This document shows positions 9,486 through 18,328 of a DNA stretch of 64,000 bases, in pieces (positions within the stretch are counted from its first letter, which is position 1; every line of letters begins with the position of its first letter). The stretch is from Wylensekiella montiformis. GTDB taxonomy: Bacteria; Bacillota; Negativicutes; Selenomonadales; Selenomonadaceae. A model generated the notes under the pieces. The model ran no database searches, was not told where the DNA came from, and saw only the letters and a program-made list of their open reading frames with translations. The position numbers were made by a program, and so were the translations under genes. The stretch spans positions 1 to 64,000 of the forward strand of contig NZ_VUNL01000011.1 in NCBI RefSeq assembly GCF_009697385.1. The letters are read 5' to 3'.

Positions 9486-9645
9486 GGTAGAAACACCTCC
9501 TAATAAACGAAAAATCCATTCAAAACAAGAAAAAGAGGCGGCACAAAGCCACCTCCGAAACACTCATGCTATAAACCCGACTGACCTTTGCCAGCAGGTG
9601 AGAAGCGGTGGCTCCTTCTTGTTCACGACTCCGTTAGTATATCAC
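9486..9645 (-). ncRNA. Autoregulatory leader of infC operon (L20 leader type), with attenuator
   Basis: About 160 nt of structured leader precedes infC on the minus strand. It contains a hairpin-rich 5' part (GAAGGAGCCACCGCTTCTC segment) and, at 9526-9556, a terminator-like stem GAGGTGGC/GCCGCCTC followed by TTTTTC just upstream of the infC ribosome site. In Firmicutes, L20 binding to such a leader causes premature termination. Class assignment is from position and the attenuator, not a covariance-model hit. Confidence 0.6.
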
Positions 9646-9703
9646 ACCTTCATATCGCTGTCAAATATTTTCCGCCAGATTTCGACAGAGGCGGTTCGAC
9701 AGA

Positions 9704-10003
9704 GGCGGATTGTATAATCAACCTGCACACTAAAAATCCATAGTAAAATCCCTTGTGGTAAAATGTAATTACACCAAAACACCTACACAAGGAGAATGGC
9801 CATGGATCAAATACAGTTTATCACAAATCCAATACGAAAGAAAGGAAAACATGACTATTCAGCCGAGCATATAGAGCGTGTTCAGCAATGAGCGAACACT
9901 TCGCCACGAAGGATTCTGAGTTATCGAACTCCGGAAGAATGCTTTTCCGAAGAACTCTCGGTATGCCTTACTTCTTGATAGGGTTGCCAGGTGTTCAAGT
10001 TAT
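9704..10003 (+). mobile_element. Internally deleted IS30-like element (about 300 bp)
   Basis: The left end (9709 onward, attgtataatc) matches the element at 1-125. The right end at 9982-10003, read in reverse (attgcaataataacttgaac), matches the left terminus imperfectly, as terminal inverted repeats do. Between them is a transposase start at 9802 and a stretch encoding RRILSYRTPEECF (about 9911-9949), typical of IS30-family C-termini. Most of the transposase is missing. Confidence 0.6.
9802..9966 (+). pseudogene. IS30-like transposase remnant
   Basis: ATG at 9802 after GGAGAATGGCC opens MDQIQFITNPIRKKGKHDYS and stops at 9891. A second in-frame-like segment just downstream encodes RRILSYRTPEECF and ends at a TGA near 9966. 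The two pieces correspond to the N- and C-terminal tips of an IS30-family transposase, so roughly 85% of the gene has been deleted. Confidence 0.55.
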
Positions 10004-10126
10004 TATTGCAATTCAGGGATCCCTTTCAAAACCAGTCCTGCATTGAAGCCGGATAAAAACTCTGTTATACTAATACGATAAGTACTATATTGTTATAAGT
10101 CAGGATATAAAAGGAGTTTATCATTA

Positions 10127-12076
10127 ATGATTCTCAACCGTAAGTCTGTAGAGCTGCTGTCGCCAGCAGGAACGTGGGATGCGCTTGTCGCAGGAGTCGA
10201 GTCCGGTGCAGATGCCGTTTATCTCGGCGGCAAGCATTTTAATATGCGCATGCATGAAGGCAATTTCAACTTCGACGACGAAATGCTAAAAGAAGCAATT
10301 GCCTATGCCCATGCACACGATGTCCGTCTCTACATCACTTTGAACAATCTCATCAGCGACGAAGAGATTCCCGCCCTGCGCGAGTACCTCGCCTACCTCA
10401 GCGAAATCAAGCCGGACGCACTGCTCGTTCAGGATTTTGCCGTACTCGAACTCGTGCATGAAATGGGTATTGACATTCCCATCCATACGTCGGTCATGAT
10501 GAACACGCATAATGAGCATGCCATCGAAAAGCTCAAGGAATACGGTATCACGCGCATCGTCGTCGGCCGTGAGATGACGCTTTCCGAGCTCAGCCTGTTC
10601 CGCGAGCGAACGGGCATCGAGGTCGAGTACTTCATGCATGGCGATATGTGTATCAGCGAAAGCGGCCAGTGCATCCACTCCGGCGTCGTCTTTGGCCAGA
10701 GCGGCAACCGCGGACGCTGTCTCAAGCCCTGCCGTTGGGCTTACTCATTGATCGACGAGAAAACAGGCGAAGTCCTCGACAAGGACAGCGATGGCGCTTA
10801 TAAACTCGCACTCAAGGACATGTGCATGTACCGCTCGATTCCTCAGCTGATTCAGGCTGGTGTCTTCTCGTTCAAGATTGAAGGCCGCATGCGTCCGGCA
10901 CCGTTTATCCGCCGCATTGTCTCGACCTACCGCAAGGCCATCGACGCCTATATCGCGGACCCGACAGGCTATCAGGTCGACGAGGAGGGCTGGAAAAGCC
11001 TCTACGAAAACCGCGCACGCGACTTCACGACGACCTTTGCCTTCGGCAGCACGACCAGGAAAGACATCGGCATGACCGGCGAGCGCGAACCGCGTTTCTT
11101 CAGCGACGCGGTCAAAGAAGCCGGGTTCCAGGACGAAATTCTCAGACAGGAAGAAGACATCCACAAGAAAAACGCCGACCGCCGCACGCTGAGCGTCCGC
11201 GTAAATACCCTCGACTCGGCAAAAGCCGCTGTCGATAACGGTGCCGATGTCATCTACGTCGGCGGCGAGGCCTTCCGCCCGCTCCGCCCGTGGACACTGG
11301 CTGAGTATGCCGATATCATCGCCTATGCCAACAGCAAGGCAAAAGTCGTCATCAACACGCCACGCACGACGATGCGCCGCGAGTGCGGCGAGCTTGAGCA
11401 GTTCCTGACGGCCGTTTCCTCCCGCCCGGAACTTGCCGCTGACGGCATCATGGTCAGCAACCTCGGCTCCTTAAAACTTGCCAAACAGTACACCACCCTG
11501 CCGGTTCAGGCCGATGTTTCATTCAACCTGTTCAACCATCTGACAGCTGAATTTCTGAAGGAAAACGGCCTCACGCAGGCCTGCTCCTCACTTGAGCTTT
11601 CCTTCGAGCAGCTGCGCGAAATCGTTGAAAACTCTAAGCTGCCGATTGAGACCATCGTCCACGGCTCCTACGAGTCCATGATCTGCGATCACAATCTCCC
11701 GGGCATGTCGCTGCCGCATTATAACAGCCTCGACAATCCCGAAGTACTCGACCGTCGCTACGCGCTCGTCGACCATGCAGGGGAGAAACACGCTATCCGC
11801 ATTGACCAGTTTGACCGCAACCATATCTACTTTGCCAAGGACCTCTGCCTCTATCCATATCTTAAAAAATTCAACGGCATCGCGTCTTACCGCATCGAAG
11901 CGCAGGACTACACGCCGGAATTCACGGGCAAAGTCACAAAAATCTATCGCGAGGCACTCGACGCCCTTGCTGACGGTCAGGAAGTCGACCCGTCAAGACT
12001 TGACGAACTCAAACAGGGTCCGCGCGAGCTTGGCCTTGGCACCTACCGCTTCCGTCAAAGCCGCAATTCCATCTAA
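10127..12076 (+). CDS. U32-family protein (RlhA/TrhP-like), duplicated U32 domains
   Basis: 649 residues. The first half has a U32 domain starting ELLSPAGTWDALVAGVESGA and containing the signature from EYFMHGDMCISESGQC through GNRGRCLKPCRWAY. A second, weaker U32-like repeat begins near residue 350 (TLDSAKAAVDNGADVIYVGG). U32 proteins were named peptidases, but RlhA and TrhP act in prephenate- and iron-dependent hydroxylation of rRNA or tRNA; RlhA is of similar size. The substrate here is unproven. It begins about 120 bp after the IS remnant and has C-rich third codon positions. Confidence 0.8.
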   Translation: MILNRKSVELLSPAGTWDALVAGVESGADAVYLGGKHFNMRMHEGNFNFDDEMLKEAIAYAHAHDVRLYITLNNLISDEEIPALREYLAYLSEIKPDALLVQDFAVLELVHEMGIDIPIHTSVMMNTHNEHAIEKLKEYGITRIVVGREMTLSELSLFRERTGIEVEYFMHGDMCISESGQCIHSGVVFGQSGNRGRCLKPCRWAYSLIDEKTGEVLDKDSDGAYKLALKDMCMYRSIPQLIQAGVFSFKIEGRMRPAPFIRRIVSTYRKAIDAYIADPTGYQVDEEGWKSLYENRARDFTTTFAFGSTTRKDIGMTGEREPRFFSDAVKEAGFQDEILRQEEDIHKKNADRRTLSVRVNTLDSAKAAVDNGADVIYVGGEAFRPLRPWTLAEYADIIAYANSKAKVVINTPRTTMRRECGELEQFLTAVSSRPELAADGIMVSNLGSLKLAKQYTTLPVQADVSFNLFNHLTAEFLKENGLTQACSSLELSFEQLREIVENSKLPIETIVHGSYESMICDHNLPGMSLPHYNSLDNPEVLDRRYALVDHAGEKHAIRIDQFDRNHIYFAKDLCLYPYLKKFNGIASYRIEAQDYTPEFTGKVTKIYREALDALADGQEVDPSRLDELKQGPRELGLGTYRFRQSRNSI

Positions 12077-12101
12077 CCCATACCATTAACCATACGACCA
12101 A

Positions 12102-12133
12102 ACGCCCTCCGGCAGTGATGCGCCGGAGGGCGT
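12102..12133 (+). terminator. Strong intergenic hairpin after the U32 gene
   Basis: Perfect 12-bp stem acgccctccggc / gccggagggcgt with an 8-nt loop, between the U32 gene and the aminotransferase gene. No run of T follows (cttaag), so it may be an RNA stability or partial-termination element. Confidence 0.5.
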
Positions 12134-12154
12134 CTTAAGAAAGGATACCGATAA

Positions 12155-13453
12155 ATGGAAAAACAAAAATACATTGGCCCCGAGGCCATCATTGAAAAGA
12201 AAAAGAAATATATCATGCCGTGCCTAGCGCATTTCTACTCGAATCCGCAGCAGATGGTCAAAGGCTCGATGCAGTACCTCTGGGACAGCAACGGCAAGAA
12301 ATACCTCGACATGTACGCTGGCGTATCCGTCATGAACTGCGGCCATTGCAATCCCGAAATCACGGCAAAAATCAAAGCTCAAACCGATAAACTCCAGCAC
12401 GTCTGCAACATCTACCTGACCGAAAACTTCGTCAATCTCGCCGAAAAACTCGCCGAGATCACGCCGGGCGACCTGCAGAAGTCCTTCTTCTGCTCCACGG
12501 GCTCTGAGGCCACCGAGGGCGCTTTGCTGCTGGCCGAGATATACAGCGGCAACAGCGAAATCATCGCTCTGCGCCACGGTTTGCACGGCCGCACGAAACT
12601 CGGCATGAGCGTCACGGGCCTTACGATGTGGCGCACAGCGCCGACGCCGGTCGGCGGCATTCACTTTGCCCCGAACCCGAACTGCTACCGCTGCCCGATG
12701 AACAAGAAGTTCCCGGAATGCGACTACGCCTGTGCCAACGCCATCGAAGACCTCATCAAAACGGCAACATCCGGCCATCCGGGAGCCTTTATCGCCGAAA
12801 CGATTCAGGGCAATGCCGGCTGCATCGTGCCGCCGAAGGGCTACTTTAAGCGCGTCAGAGAAATCCTTGAAACATACCGTACTCTGCTGGTTATCGATGA
12901 AGTCCAGACTGGATTTGCACGTACAGGAAAAATGTTTGGTATTGAAAACTACGACGTTGTCCCCGACATCATGTGCATGGCGAAAGCCCTCGGCAACGGC
13001 ACGCCGATTTCAGCCTTTATCGCGAGCAGCAAGATCGCCGACACCTATACCCGCCCGGGCGCATCAACGCTTGGCGGCAACCCGGTTTCCTCCGAAGCAG
13101 CGCTCGCCGTTCTCGGCTACATCGAAGAGCACAAGCTCGCCAAGAACGCCATGGAGCGCGGCGAGCAGCTGCGCGCCGGCCTGCGTGAACTCCAGAAGAA
13201 ACATCCGGTCATCGGCGACGTACGCGGCCTCGGCCTCATGGACGGTGCCGAATTCATCCACGCTGACGGCTCCGAAGCTCCCGAAATCCTCGACGACGTT
13301 CTAGAGGAGCTCAAGGACCGAGGTTTCATCATCGGCAAAAACGGCGTAGGCCGCAACGTCATGGCCTTCCAGCCGCCTCTTGTCATCACCGCGGAAAACG
13401 TAAACGAAGTCCTCAATGCCGTCGACCTCGTCCTGACAAAAAAACAATGGTAA
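12155..13453 (+). CDS. Class III (omega-type) aminotransferase
   Basis: PLP aminotransferase of subgroup II (acetylornithine / 4-aminobutyrate / alanine-glyoxylate type), 432 residues. Visible: GSEATEGALLLA (PLP phosphate loop), LVIDEVQTGFARTGKMF with the PLP-contacting Asp, and MAKALGNGTPISAF with the catalytic Lys. A cysteine-rich NCYRCPMNKKFPECDYAC around residues 170-190 is notable and reminiscent of 4-aminobutyrate-like sequences. Substrate cannot be read. It follows the U32 gene on the same strand. Confidence 0.82.
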   Translation: MEKQKYIGPEAIIEKKKKYIMPCLAHFYSNPQQMVKGSMQYLWDSNGKKYLDMYAGVSVMNCGHCNPEITAKIKAQTDKLQHVCNIYLTENFVNLAEKLAEITPGDLQKSFFCSTGSEATEGALLLAEIYSGNSEIIALRHGLHGRTKLGMSVTGLTMWRTAPTPVGGIHFAPNPNCYRCPMNKKFPECDYACANAIEDLIKTATSGHPGAFIAETIQGNAGCIVPPKGYFKRVREILETYRTLLVIDEVQTGFARTGKMFGIENYDVVPDIMCMAKALGNGTPISAFIASSKIADTYTRPGASTLGGNPVSSEAALAVLGYIEEHKLAKNAMERGEQLRAGLRELQKKHPVIGDVRGLGLMDGAEFIHADGSEAPEILDDVLEELKDRGFIIGKNGVGRNVMAFQPPLVITAENVNEVLNAVDLVLTKKQW

Positions 13454-13592
13454 AAACAGCATTTTCACGCTTGAAACGCAAGATATTATAGCATTACGAT
13501 TCCCTTTCCGTCGAAATTCCGCTATGTCCTTGAATATTTCAAAAAATTACACCAAAAAAACGAAGAACAAATACTACTCTGCATGATATAAT

Positions 13593-13650
13593 AATCATAA
13601 AGTTAATCAATACAAACAATACATATGATCAAAAGTTCTTCATCAAAAAG
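13593..13650 (+). promoter_or_regulatory. iolG control region with IolR-type sites
   Basis: TATAAT at 13587-13592 precedes AATCATAAAGTTAATCAAT (13593-13611). The 11-mer TGATCAAAAGT at 13626-13636 exactly fits WRAYCAADARD, the consensus I recall for Bacillus subtilis IolR; TCATCAAAAAG at 13641-13651 fits with one mismatch. A related segment lies in the leader of the iol operon (27713-27742). Functional role is inferred. Confidence 0.45.
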
Positions 13651-13668
13651 GAAAGGCGGTTATCCAAA

Positions 13669-14694
13669 ATGATTCAAGTAGGTATTATCGGCGCAGGACG
13701 CATTGGTCACGTACACGGCGAGAGCATTTCAAAATTTGTCAAAAATGCCACGGTAAAAACCATCGCAGACCCGTTTATGAATGAAAAGACAGAAGCCTGG
13801 GCGAAATCGCTCGGCGTTGATCGTGTGACCAAAGATTATCATGACATTCTCAACGATCCGGAAATCGATGCTGTCCTGATCTGCGCTTCCACTGATCAGC
13901 ATTCTCCGCTCTCTATTGAAGCGCTTCGTTCCGGAAAGCATGTATTCTGTGAAAAGCCGATTGACCACGATGTCAATAAGATAAAAGAGGTTCTCAACGT
14001 CGTTAAGGAAACTGGCAAAAAATATCAGGTTGGCTTCAATCGCCGCTTCGATCACAATTTCAAAGCCATTCACGATGCTGTCGCTGCCGGAAAGGTAGGA
14101 AAGCAGCAAATCATAAAAATCACTTCTCGCGATCCGGAACCGCCTTCCATTGATTATGTAAAAGTTTCCGGCGGTATCTTCCTCGATATGACGATTCATG
14201 ATTTTGATATGGTTCGCTACCTCTCCGGTGCAGAAGTCGAAGAAGTCTACGCAGAAGGCTCTGTAACCGTCGATCCGGAAATCGGCAAAGCCGGAGATCT
14301 GGACACTGCCGTCATCACGCTGAAGCTGAGTAACGGTGCCACAGCGGTCATTGATAACTGCCGTGCCGCCTGCTATGGGTACGATCAGCGTGCAGAAGTC
14401 TTTGGCACAAAGGGATGTGTTGCCATTTCCAACGATTCCGATTCCAATGCAGTTTACAGCTGTCAGGATGGCGTCATTGCAGAAAAGCCCATGTTTTTCT
14501 TTCTCGAACGCTATATGATGGCTTATGCCAATGAAGTCAATCAATTCATCGAAGCCATTGTCAACGATACACCGACGCCTGTCAATGCCAATGATGGCCT
14601 GCAGCCGGTTCTTATCGGCCTTGCAGCGAAAAAGTCCGCCGAGGAGCATCGCCCGGTCAAAATTGCCGAGATCTGTAAACAATATGGACTGTAA
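13669..14694 (+). CDS. iolG: myo-Inositol 2-dehydrogenase
   Basis: NAD-dependent oxidation of myo-inositol to 2-keto-myo-inositol (scyllo-inosose), the first catabolic step. Gfo/Idh/MocA fold: Rossmann motif GAGRIGHVHGES (residues 7-18), the CEKPIDHD motif with the catalytic Lys (about 94), and the substrate-side DMTIHDFDMVRYL near 175. 341 residues. Ribosome site AAAGGCGG. It stands alone on the plus strand with its own terminator; the rest of the iol pathway is on the minus strand 6 kb away. Confidence 0.88.
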   Translation: MIQVGIIGAGRIGHVHGESISKFVKNATVKTIADPFMNEKTEAWAKSLGVDRVTKDYHDILNDPEIDAVLICASTDQHSPLSIEALRSGKHVFCEKPIDHDVNKIKEVLNVVKETGKKYQVGFNRRFDHNFKAIHDAVAAGKVGKQQIIKITSRDPEPPSIDYVKVSGGIFLDMTIHDFDMVRYLSGAEVEEVYAEGSVTVDPEIGKAGDLDTAVITLKLSNGATAVIDNCRAACYGYDQRAEVFGTKGCVAISNDSDSNAVYSCQDGVIAEKPMFFFLERYMMAYANEVNQFIEAIVNDTPTPVNANDGLQPVLIGLAAKKSAEEHRPVKIAEICKQYGL

Positions 14695-14788
14695 CCCCTC
14701 CTCACTGCCGCCACGACGGCAGGATATCCCTTGATTCTTTCGTTTCCTTTCATTATCATGGCTCCCCCCGCCATTGTTTTCGTACAGA

Positions 14789-14817
14789 GGATCCGGATTT
14801 TATCCGGATCCTTTTTT
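14789..14817 (+). terminator. Terminator of iolG
   Basis: Stem ggatccggat / atccggatcc with a 3-nt loop followed by six T, 95 nt past the iolG stop. Confidence 0.85.
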
Positions 14818-14988
14818 GAATAGTTTCTTCGCAAAAATATTATATATTGAGTATATTTCGATGAAATTTAGATTAACTATTTGCGTAAAAATGAATATTC
14901 TGCTAAAATAAAAACAGGAATCCTATCGTTTCGAACCCATAAGACGTTCTATTATGCTGTCTGTCCGGTCAGGAAGGGGGAACTATCC

Positions 14989-15828
14989 TTGCTGCAATAC
15001 GCACCAAACCATCGTTATCATTCGACGTTCTGCAAAAATACAGCACCGCGCCTCGAATATGTCTGTCATGTCGGTGAAGACGCTTCCTCTATGCCGCGCA
15101 GCATGCATGAACACGATCAGCTTTGTGAAATTCTCTTTGTTTATCAAGGGACCGGCATCTATATGATTAACGGAAAACGCTATACCGCACGGAAAGGCGA
15201 TCTGATTTTCTACAACAGCCGCACCGTTCACGATGAATTTGGCAGCATCGACAACAAACTTGGCACCTATTGCATCGCTGTCAGCGGGCTGCGCATCGAA
15301 AATCTCCCTCCGGATCACCTTTTGCCAGCTGGCCTTTCTCCTGTCCAGTCGGCAAAAGACTCCTTTCAGGAATTCTTTCATCTTTTTCAATCCATTGAGC
15401 AGGAAGCCCGAAGCCATATCGAAATCGCCCACTATCTCACCATGGCTCTGCTGACAAAGCTCACCGCTTTCCTGCGCGAACACGGTATTCCCGAAAATCA
15501 ACCGGTGCCGACACTCGTAACCAGTGCCCGTGCGTTCATTGACAAAAATTACAGGGAGGATCTGCGCCTTGACGATATCGCCAGAGCCATCCATACCAAC
15601 GCCTATTACCTCGCCCACCTCTTCAAAGCGGAAATCGGACTTTCCCCGATGAAATATGTCATCCTTCGCCGGCTGGGCGAGGCGCAAAACCTTCTGATCA
15701 ATACCAACATGACAATCACACAGATCGCAGCCCAAGTCGGGTACAATAACTCCAACTATTTCCAAAATGTATTCAAGGGAGCGCTCGCCATGACACCGGG
15801 GGAATATCGACGAAAATGGACAACCTGA
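14989..15828 (+). CDS. AraC-family transcriptional regulator, cupin sensor type
   Basis: 279 residues from a TTG at 14989, which is preceded by AGGAAGGGGG at good spacing; an upstream in-frame ATG lacks such a site. The N-terminal cupin (SMHEHDQLCEILFVYQGTG ... RKGDLIFYN) should bind a small ligand. The C-terminal double HTH contains YREDLRLDDIARAIHTNAYY and ITQIAAQVGYNNSNYFQNVF. It lies between iolG and a kinase-like gene and is paralogous to the regulator at 35198, sharing GYNNSNYFQ and the TNMTIT segment. A role in inositol or phytate genes is inferred from position. Confidence 0.85.
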   Translation: MLQYAPNHRYHSTFCKNTAPRLEYVCHVGEDASSMPRSMHEHDQLCEILFVYQGTGIYMINGKRYTARKGDLIFYNSRTVHDEFGSIDNKLGTYCIAVSGLRIENLPPDHLLPAGLSPVQSAKDSFQEFFHLFQSIEQEARSHIEIAHYLTMALLTKLTAFLREHGIPENQPVPTLVTSARAFIDKNYREDLRLDDIARAIHTNAYYLAHLFKAEIGLSPMKYVILRRLGEAQNLLINTNMTITQIAAQVGYNNSNYFQNVFKGALAMTPGEYRRKWTT

Positions 15829-15900
15829 AAAATGGCAGCTCTTCCTCCTAACAGGCATGTTTTCCTTTTCCGTCAGCCCCAAAAACGTTCTCCTCCAAAA

Positions 15901-15947
15901 AACAGGATGACGGCATGAAACCAAGTTTCATGCCGTCATCCTGTTTT
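15901..15947. terminator. Bidirectional terminator, 21-bp perfect stem
   Basis: Stem aacaggatgacggcatgaaa(c) pairs perfectly with 15925-15945 around a 3-nt loop, flanked by T runs on both strands. It sits between the convergent AraC and kinase-like genes. Confidence 0.9.
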
Positions 15948-15954
15948 TGCTAAA

Positions 15955-16557
15955 TTACCGATCAGCGTTCTGACGCATCTCAATGTAGGAAAGGATAAGA
16001 TTCGCAGCGGCCTCCAGAGGCAGATTGCTCGTATTAATCATAAGATCATAGTTCTGCGGATCCCCCCAGGTGCGTCCCGTATAATACGCATAATACTGAG
16101 CGCGATGCTTTTCTTCCGCATCAAGATCTTTGAGCGTGTAACCGACATACTGCGCCTTGGCGCGCTGTTGACGAAACGCATTATCCGCATAGATGAAAAA
16201 GGAAAACGTATTCGGTGTATCCCGAAGGATATAGTCCGCACAGCGGCCAAGAAAAACCGCACTTCCCTCCCGCGCTATACCGAGAATAACCTTGGCTTGT
16301 TCAATGTACATGCGATTATGCTGTGGTACGCGCTCATACGCATAGTCGCCAAGATTGCCCAGACAATTATCCGGAGCATTATACGAACGTTCTATGAGAT
16401 CATGAAAGTTCGTCTCATCTCCCAGCTTTTCAGCAGCCATGGCCACTACTTTGCGGTCGTAACGCCGTACCCCCATTTTTTTTGCCACAAGATCGGCGAT
16501 TTCTCGTCCGCCGCTTCCGTACTGACGCGTAATGGTAACCATCGTATTTGTTTTCAT
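15955..16557 (-). CDS. Cytidylate kinase-like family protein
   Basis: About 200 residues. ITRQYGSGGREIADLVAKKM near the N-terminus is the P-loop-like signature of the cytidylate kinase-like family (related to Cmk but of unknown substrate). AIVFLGR-type segment AVFLGRCADYIL follows. The ATG at 16557 has an AAAGGAG site 8 nt upstream; an ATG ten codons earlier lacks one. It lies downstream of the GPH transporter gene, separated by 67 nt, and may be cotranscribed with it. Confidence 0.75.
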   Translation of the reverse strand: MKTNTMVTITRQYGSGGREIADLVAKKMGVRRYDRKVVAMAAEKLGDETNFHDLIERSYNAPDNCLGNLGDYAYERVPQHNRMYIEQAKVILGIAREGSAVFLGRCADYILRDTPNTFSFFIYADNAFRQQRAKAQYVGYTLKDLDAEEKHRAQYYAYYTGRTWGDPQNYDLMINTSNLPLEAAANLILSYIEMRQNADR

Positions 16558-16624
16558 ATGCGTGCTCTCCTTTCGGATTATAAACAATAAGATGAATGAA
16601 AAAGATCATGCCCATCCAAGGCGC

Positions 16625-18016
16625 TTAGAGTTCCCCCTTGGCTTCGCGGGCAACGAGATCCCGCATGATCTGCGGATAGGCCTTATCCAGCTTATACGAG
16701 ACAAGAACGACGATCAGGACAGCCCATACCAGCAGCGGTCCCCATTTATAAATCGAAACAATCATATCAATAACATTCTGTGACTGAACAACGGCTCCCG
16801 ATGAAGTGGCAACATAACCGACATAAGCGAGCAGACCGGTAAGGATGGCGCTCGTAAGACCGGAACCGACTTTTGTCCCGACAGAACCGCCGGAGAAGAT
16901 CAGACCTTCCTGGCGGATGTGGGTCTTCCACTGGCCATACTCAACAGCATCGCCGAGGAAGCCAAAGATGACGGACTGGACCGGAGCAAAGCCGATGCCG
17001 CGAATGACGCAGCTGAATACGACCCAGTTGAAGTCCGTCGGGTTCAGCAGGAAGATCGCATGACCGGCAAAGCAGAGGCTAACGCCGTAAAGACTCATAT
17101 TGCGCTTGCCGAAACGCTTGAGGAGTCTTGGACTGAAGACGGCCATGACAAAGATCGTGATGAGCGTCTCCAAGAGGTACAGTCCGCTGTAAAGCGAATC
17201 ATCCATGAAGATGTACTTGCAGTAATACGGCAGAATGGTACCGGTGATCGTGAAGATGACGTTCTGCATCATCCAGATGATCATGCCAGCCCAGAAGTAT
17301 TTGTTGACGGCCAGGCACTTAAGCGCTTTGCCGACTGGTACCTTAGCAACCTTCTTACGCGCCTCGATGACGACCGTCTCTTTACATTTCGAGAAACAGA
17401 AGAGCAGCAGCAACAGGGCGACGACAGCCCATACGCTCATGACTTCGACCCAGGCCATCTGATTGTCGCCAAAGACCTTGACGAGCGGCAGCGTAGCCGA
17501 GACGGAAAGGATACGGCCCCAGGGAGACAGGCACATACGCGTGATGGAAAGCATATCACGCTCTTTCGATGAGCGCGTCATCATCGCGGACAGCGAGCCG
17601 TACGGCAGGTTGAGTGCCGTGTAGCAGACCGTCGTGCAGAGATTGTAGGTCACAAACAGGTATGCAAACTGCATAGCCGAGGAACCATGTGGCACCGTGT
17701 AGATGAGAACGATGGAAATGGCAAATGGCACGCTCATCCAGAGAATCCACGGCCTCGATTTGCCCCATTTTGAATTCGTGCGCTCGACGAGGAAGCCCAT
17801 GATGACATCGGAAAAACCATCGAAGCAGCGGGAAATCAACATGACCAGACCGACCATGGCCGGGTCGATGCCCGCGTAATCGGTGTAAAAGAATGTCAGG
17901 ATGCCCATTGCACCCCAGACGACGTTCTGTGCCGTATCGCCGAGACCGTACGCAATACGCGTCAGCCAGGGCAGATGCGCACCGGATTCAGCCGGAGCTG
18001 CTCCTGGATTACTCAT
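16625..18016 (-). CDS. GPH-family sugar:cation symporter (MFS)
   Basis: 463 residues with about 12 hydrophobic segments. The N-terminal RIAYGLGDTAQNVVWGAMG, the loop SDVIMGFLVERTNSKWGKSRPW and the NLPYGSLSAMMT segment are characteristic of glycoside-pentoside-hexuronide:cation symporters (MelB/XylP type). Substrate cannot be read. Its place between iolG and the iol operon makes inositol or a related polyol a reasonable guess. Its promoter should lie in the AT-rich 18017-18260 stretch. Confidence 0.82.
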   Translation of the reverse strand: MSNPGAAPAESGAHLPWLTRIAYGLGDTAQNVVWGAMGILTFFYTDYAGIDPAMVGLVMLISRCFDGFSDVIMGFLVERTNSKWGKSRPWILWMSVPFAISIVLIYTVPHGSSAMQFAYLFVTYNLCTTVCYTALNLPYGSLSAMMTRSSKERDMLSITRMCLSPWGRILSVSATLPLVKVFGDNQMAWVEVMSVWAVVALLLLLFCFSKCKETVVIEARKKVAKVPVGKALKCLAVNKYFWAGMIIWMMQNVIFTITGTILPYYCKYIFMDDSLYSGLYLLETLITIFVMAVFSPRLLKRFGKRNMSLYGVSLCFAGHAIFLLNPTDFNWVVFSCVIRGIGFAPVQSVIFGFLGDAVEYGQWKTHIRQEGLIFSGGSVGTKVGSGLTSAILTGLLAYVGYVATSSGAVVQSQNVIDMIVSIYKWGPLLVWAVLIVVLVSYKLDKAYPQIMRDLVAREAKGEL

Positions 18017-18267
18017 TGAAAACCCCTCCCAGATTGAAAATAAAAAGATCCTACGCGTGATATCTCGTGGAGGAAATTGCCTCCATCTCTATCCAGATAC
18101 TATATTAATATTTTTCGCACTATTTCATCTATATTTTCTTGTCTTTCTTGAGCATGTTATGATTTTATTTTGTTATCATCATTGGTATTTTCAATGCTTT
18201 ATTGGGGCTATATTTATGAGGTCGAATTATCTTGCTATAAAATATTGTTTTTTGCCTCTGAAACAAT
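18017..18267. other. AT-rich intergenic region upstream of GPH transporter
   Basis: No open frame of interest. It is distinctly AT-rich compared with both neighbours and presumably carries the GPH transporter promoter on the minus strand. No copy of the IolR-like motif was found by eye. Confidence 0.4.
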
Positions 18268-18306
18268 GGAAAAGCGGTCAAACGCCATGCATCTGACCGC
18301 TTTTCT
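18268..18306 (-). terminator. Terminator after the EamA transporter gene
   Basis: Stem aaaagcggtca / tgaccgctttt around a 13-nt loop, 23 nt downstream of the EamA-family stop on the minus strand. The symmetric A/T flanks could also work in the other direction. Confidence 0.75.
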
Positions 18307-18328
18307 AGTAATCTCTCTGAGGGCCGAC

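Noticed and set aside
9650-9720. Duplicated ttcgacagaggcgg next to the IS remnant as a target-site duplication
   Set aside because: The two copies are adjacent to each other on one side of the element rather than flanking it, so this is a small local tandem repeat.
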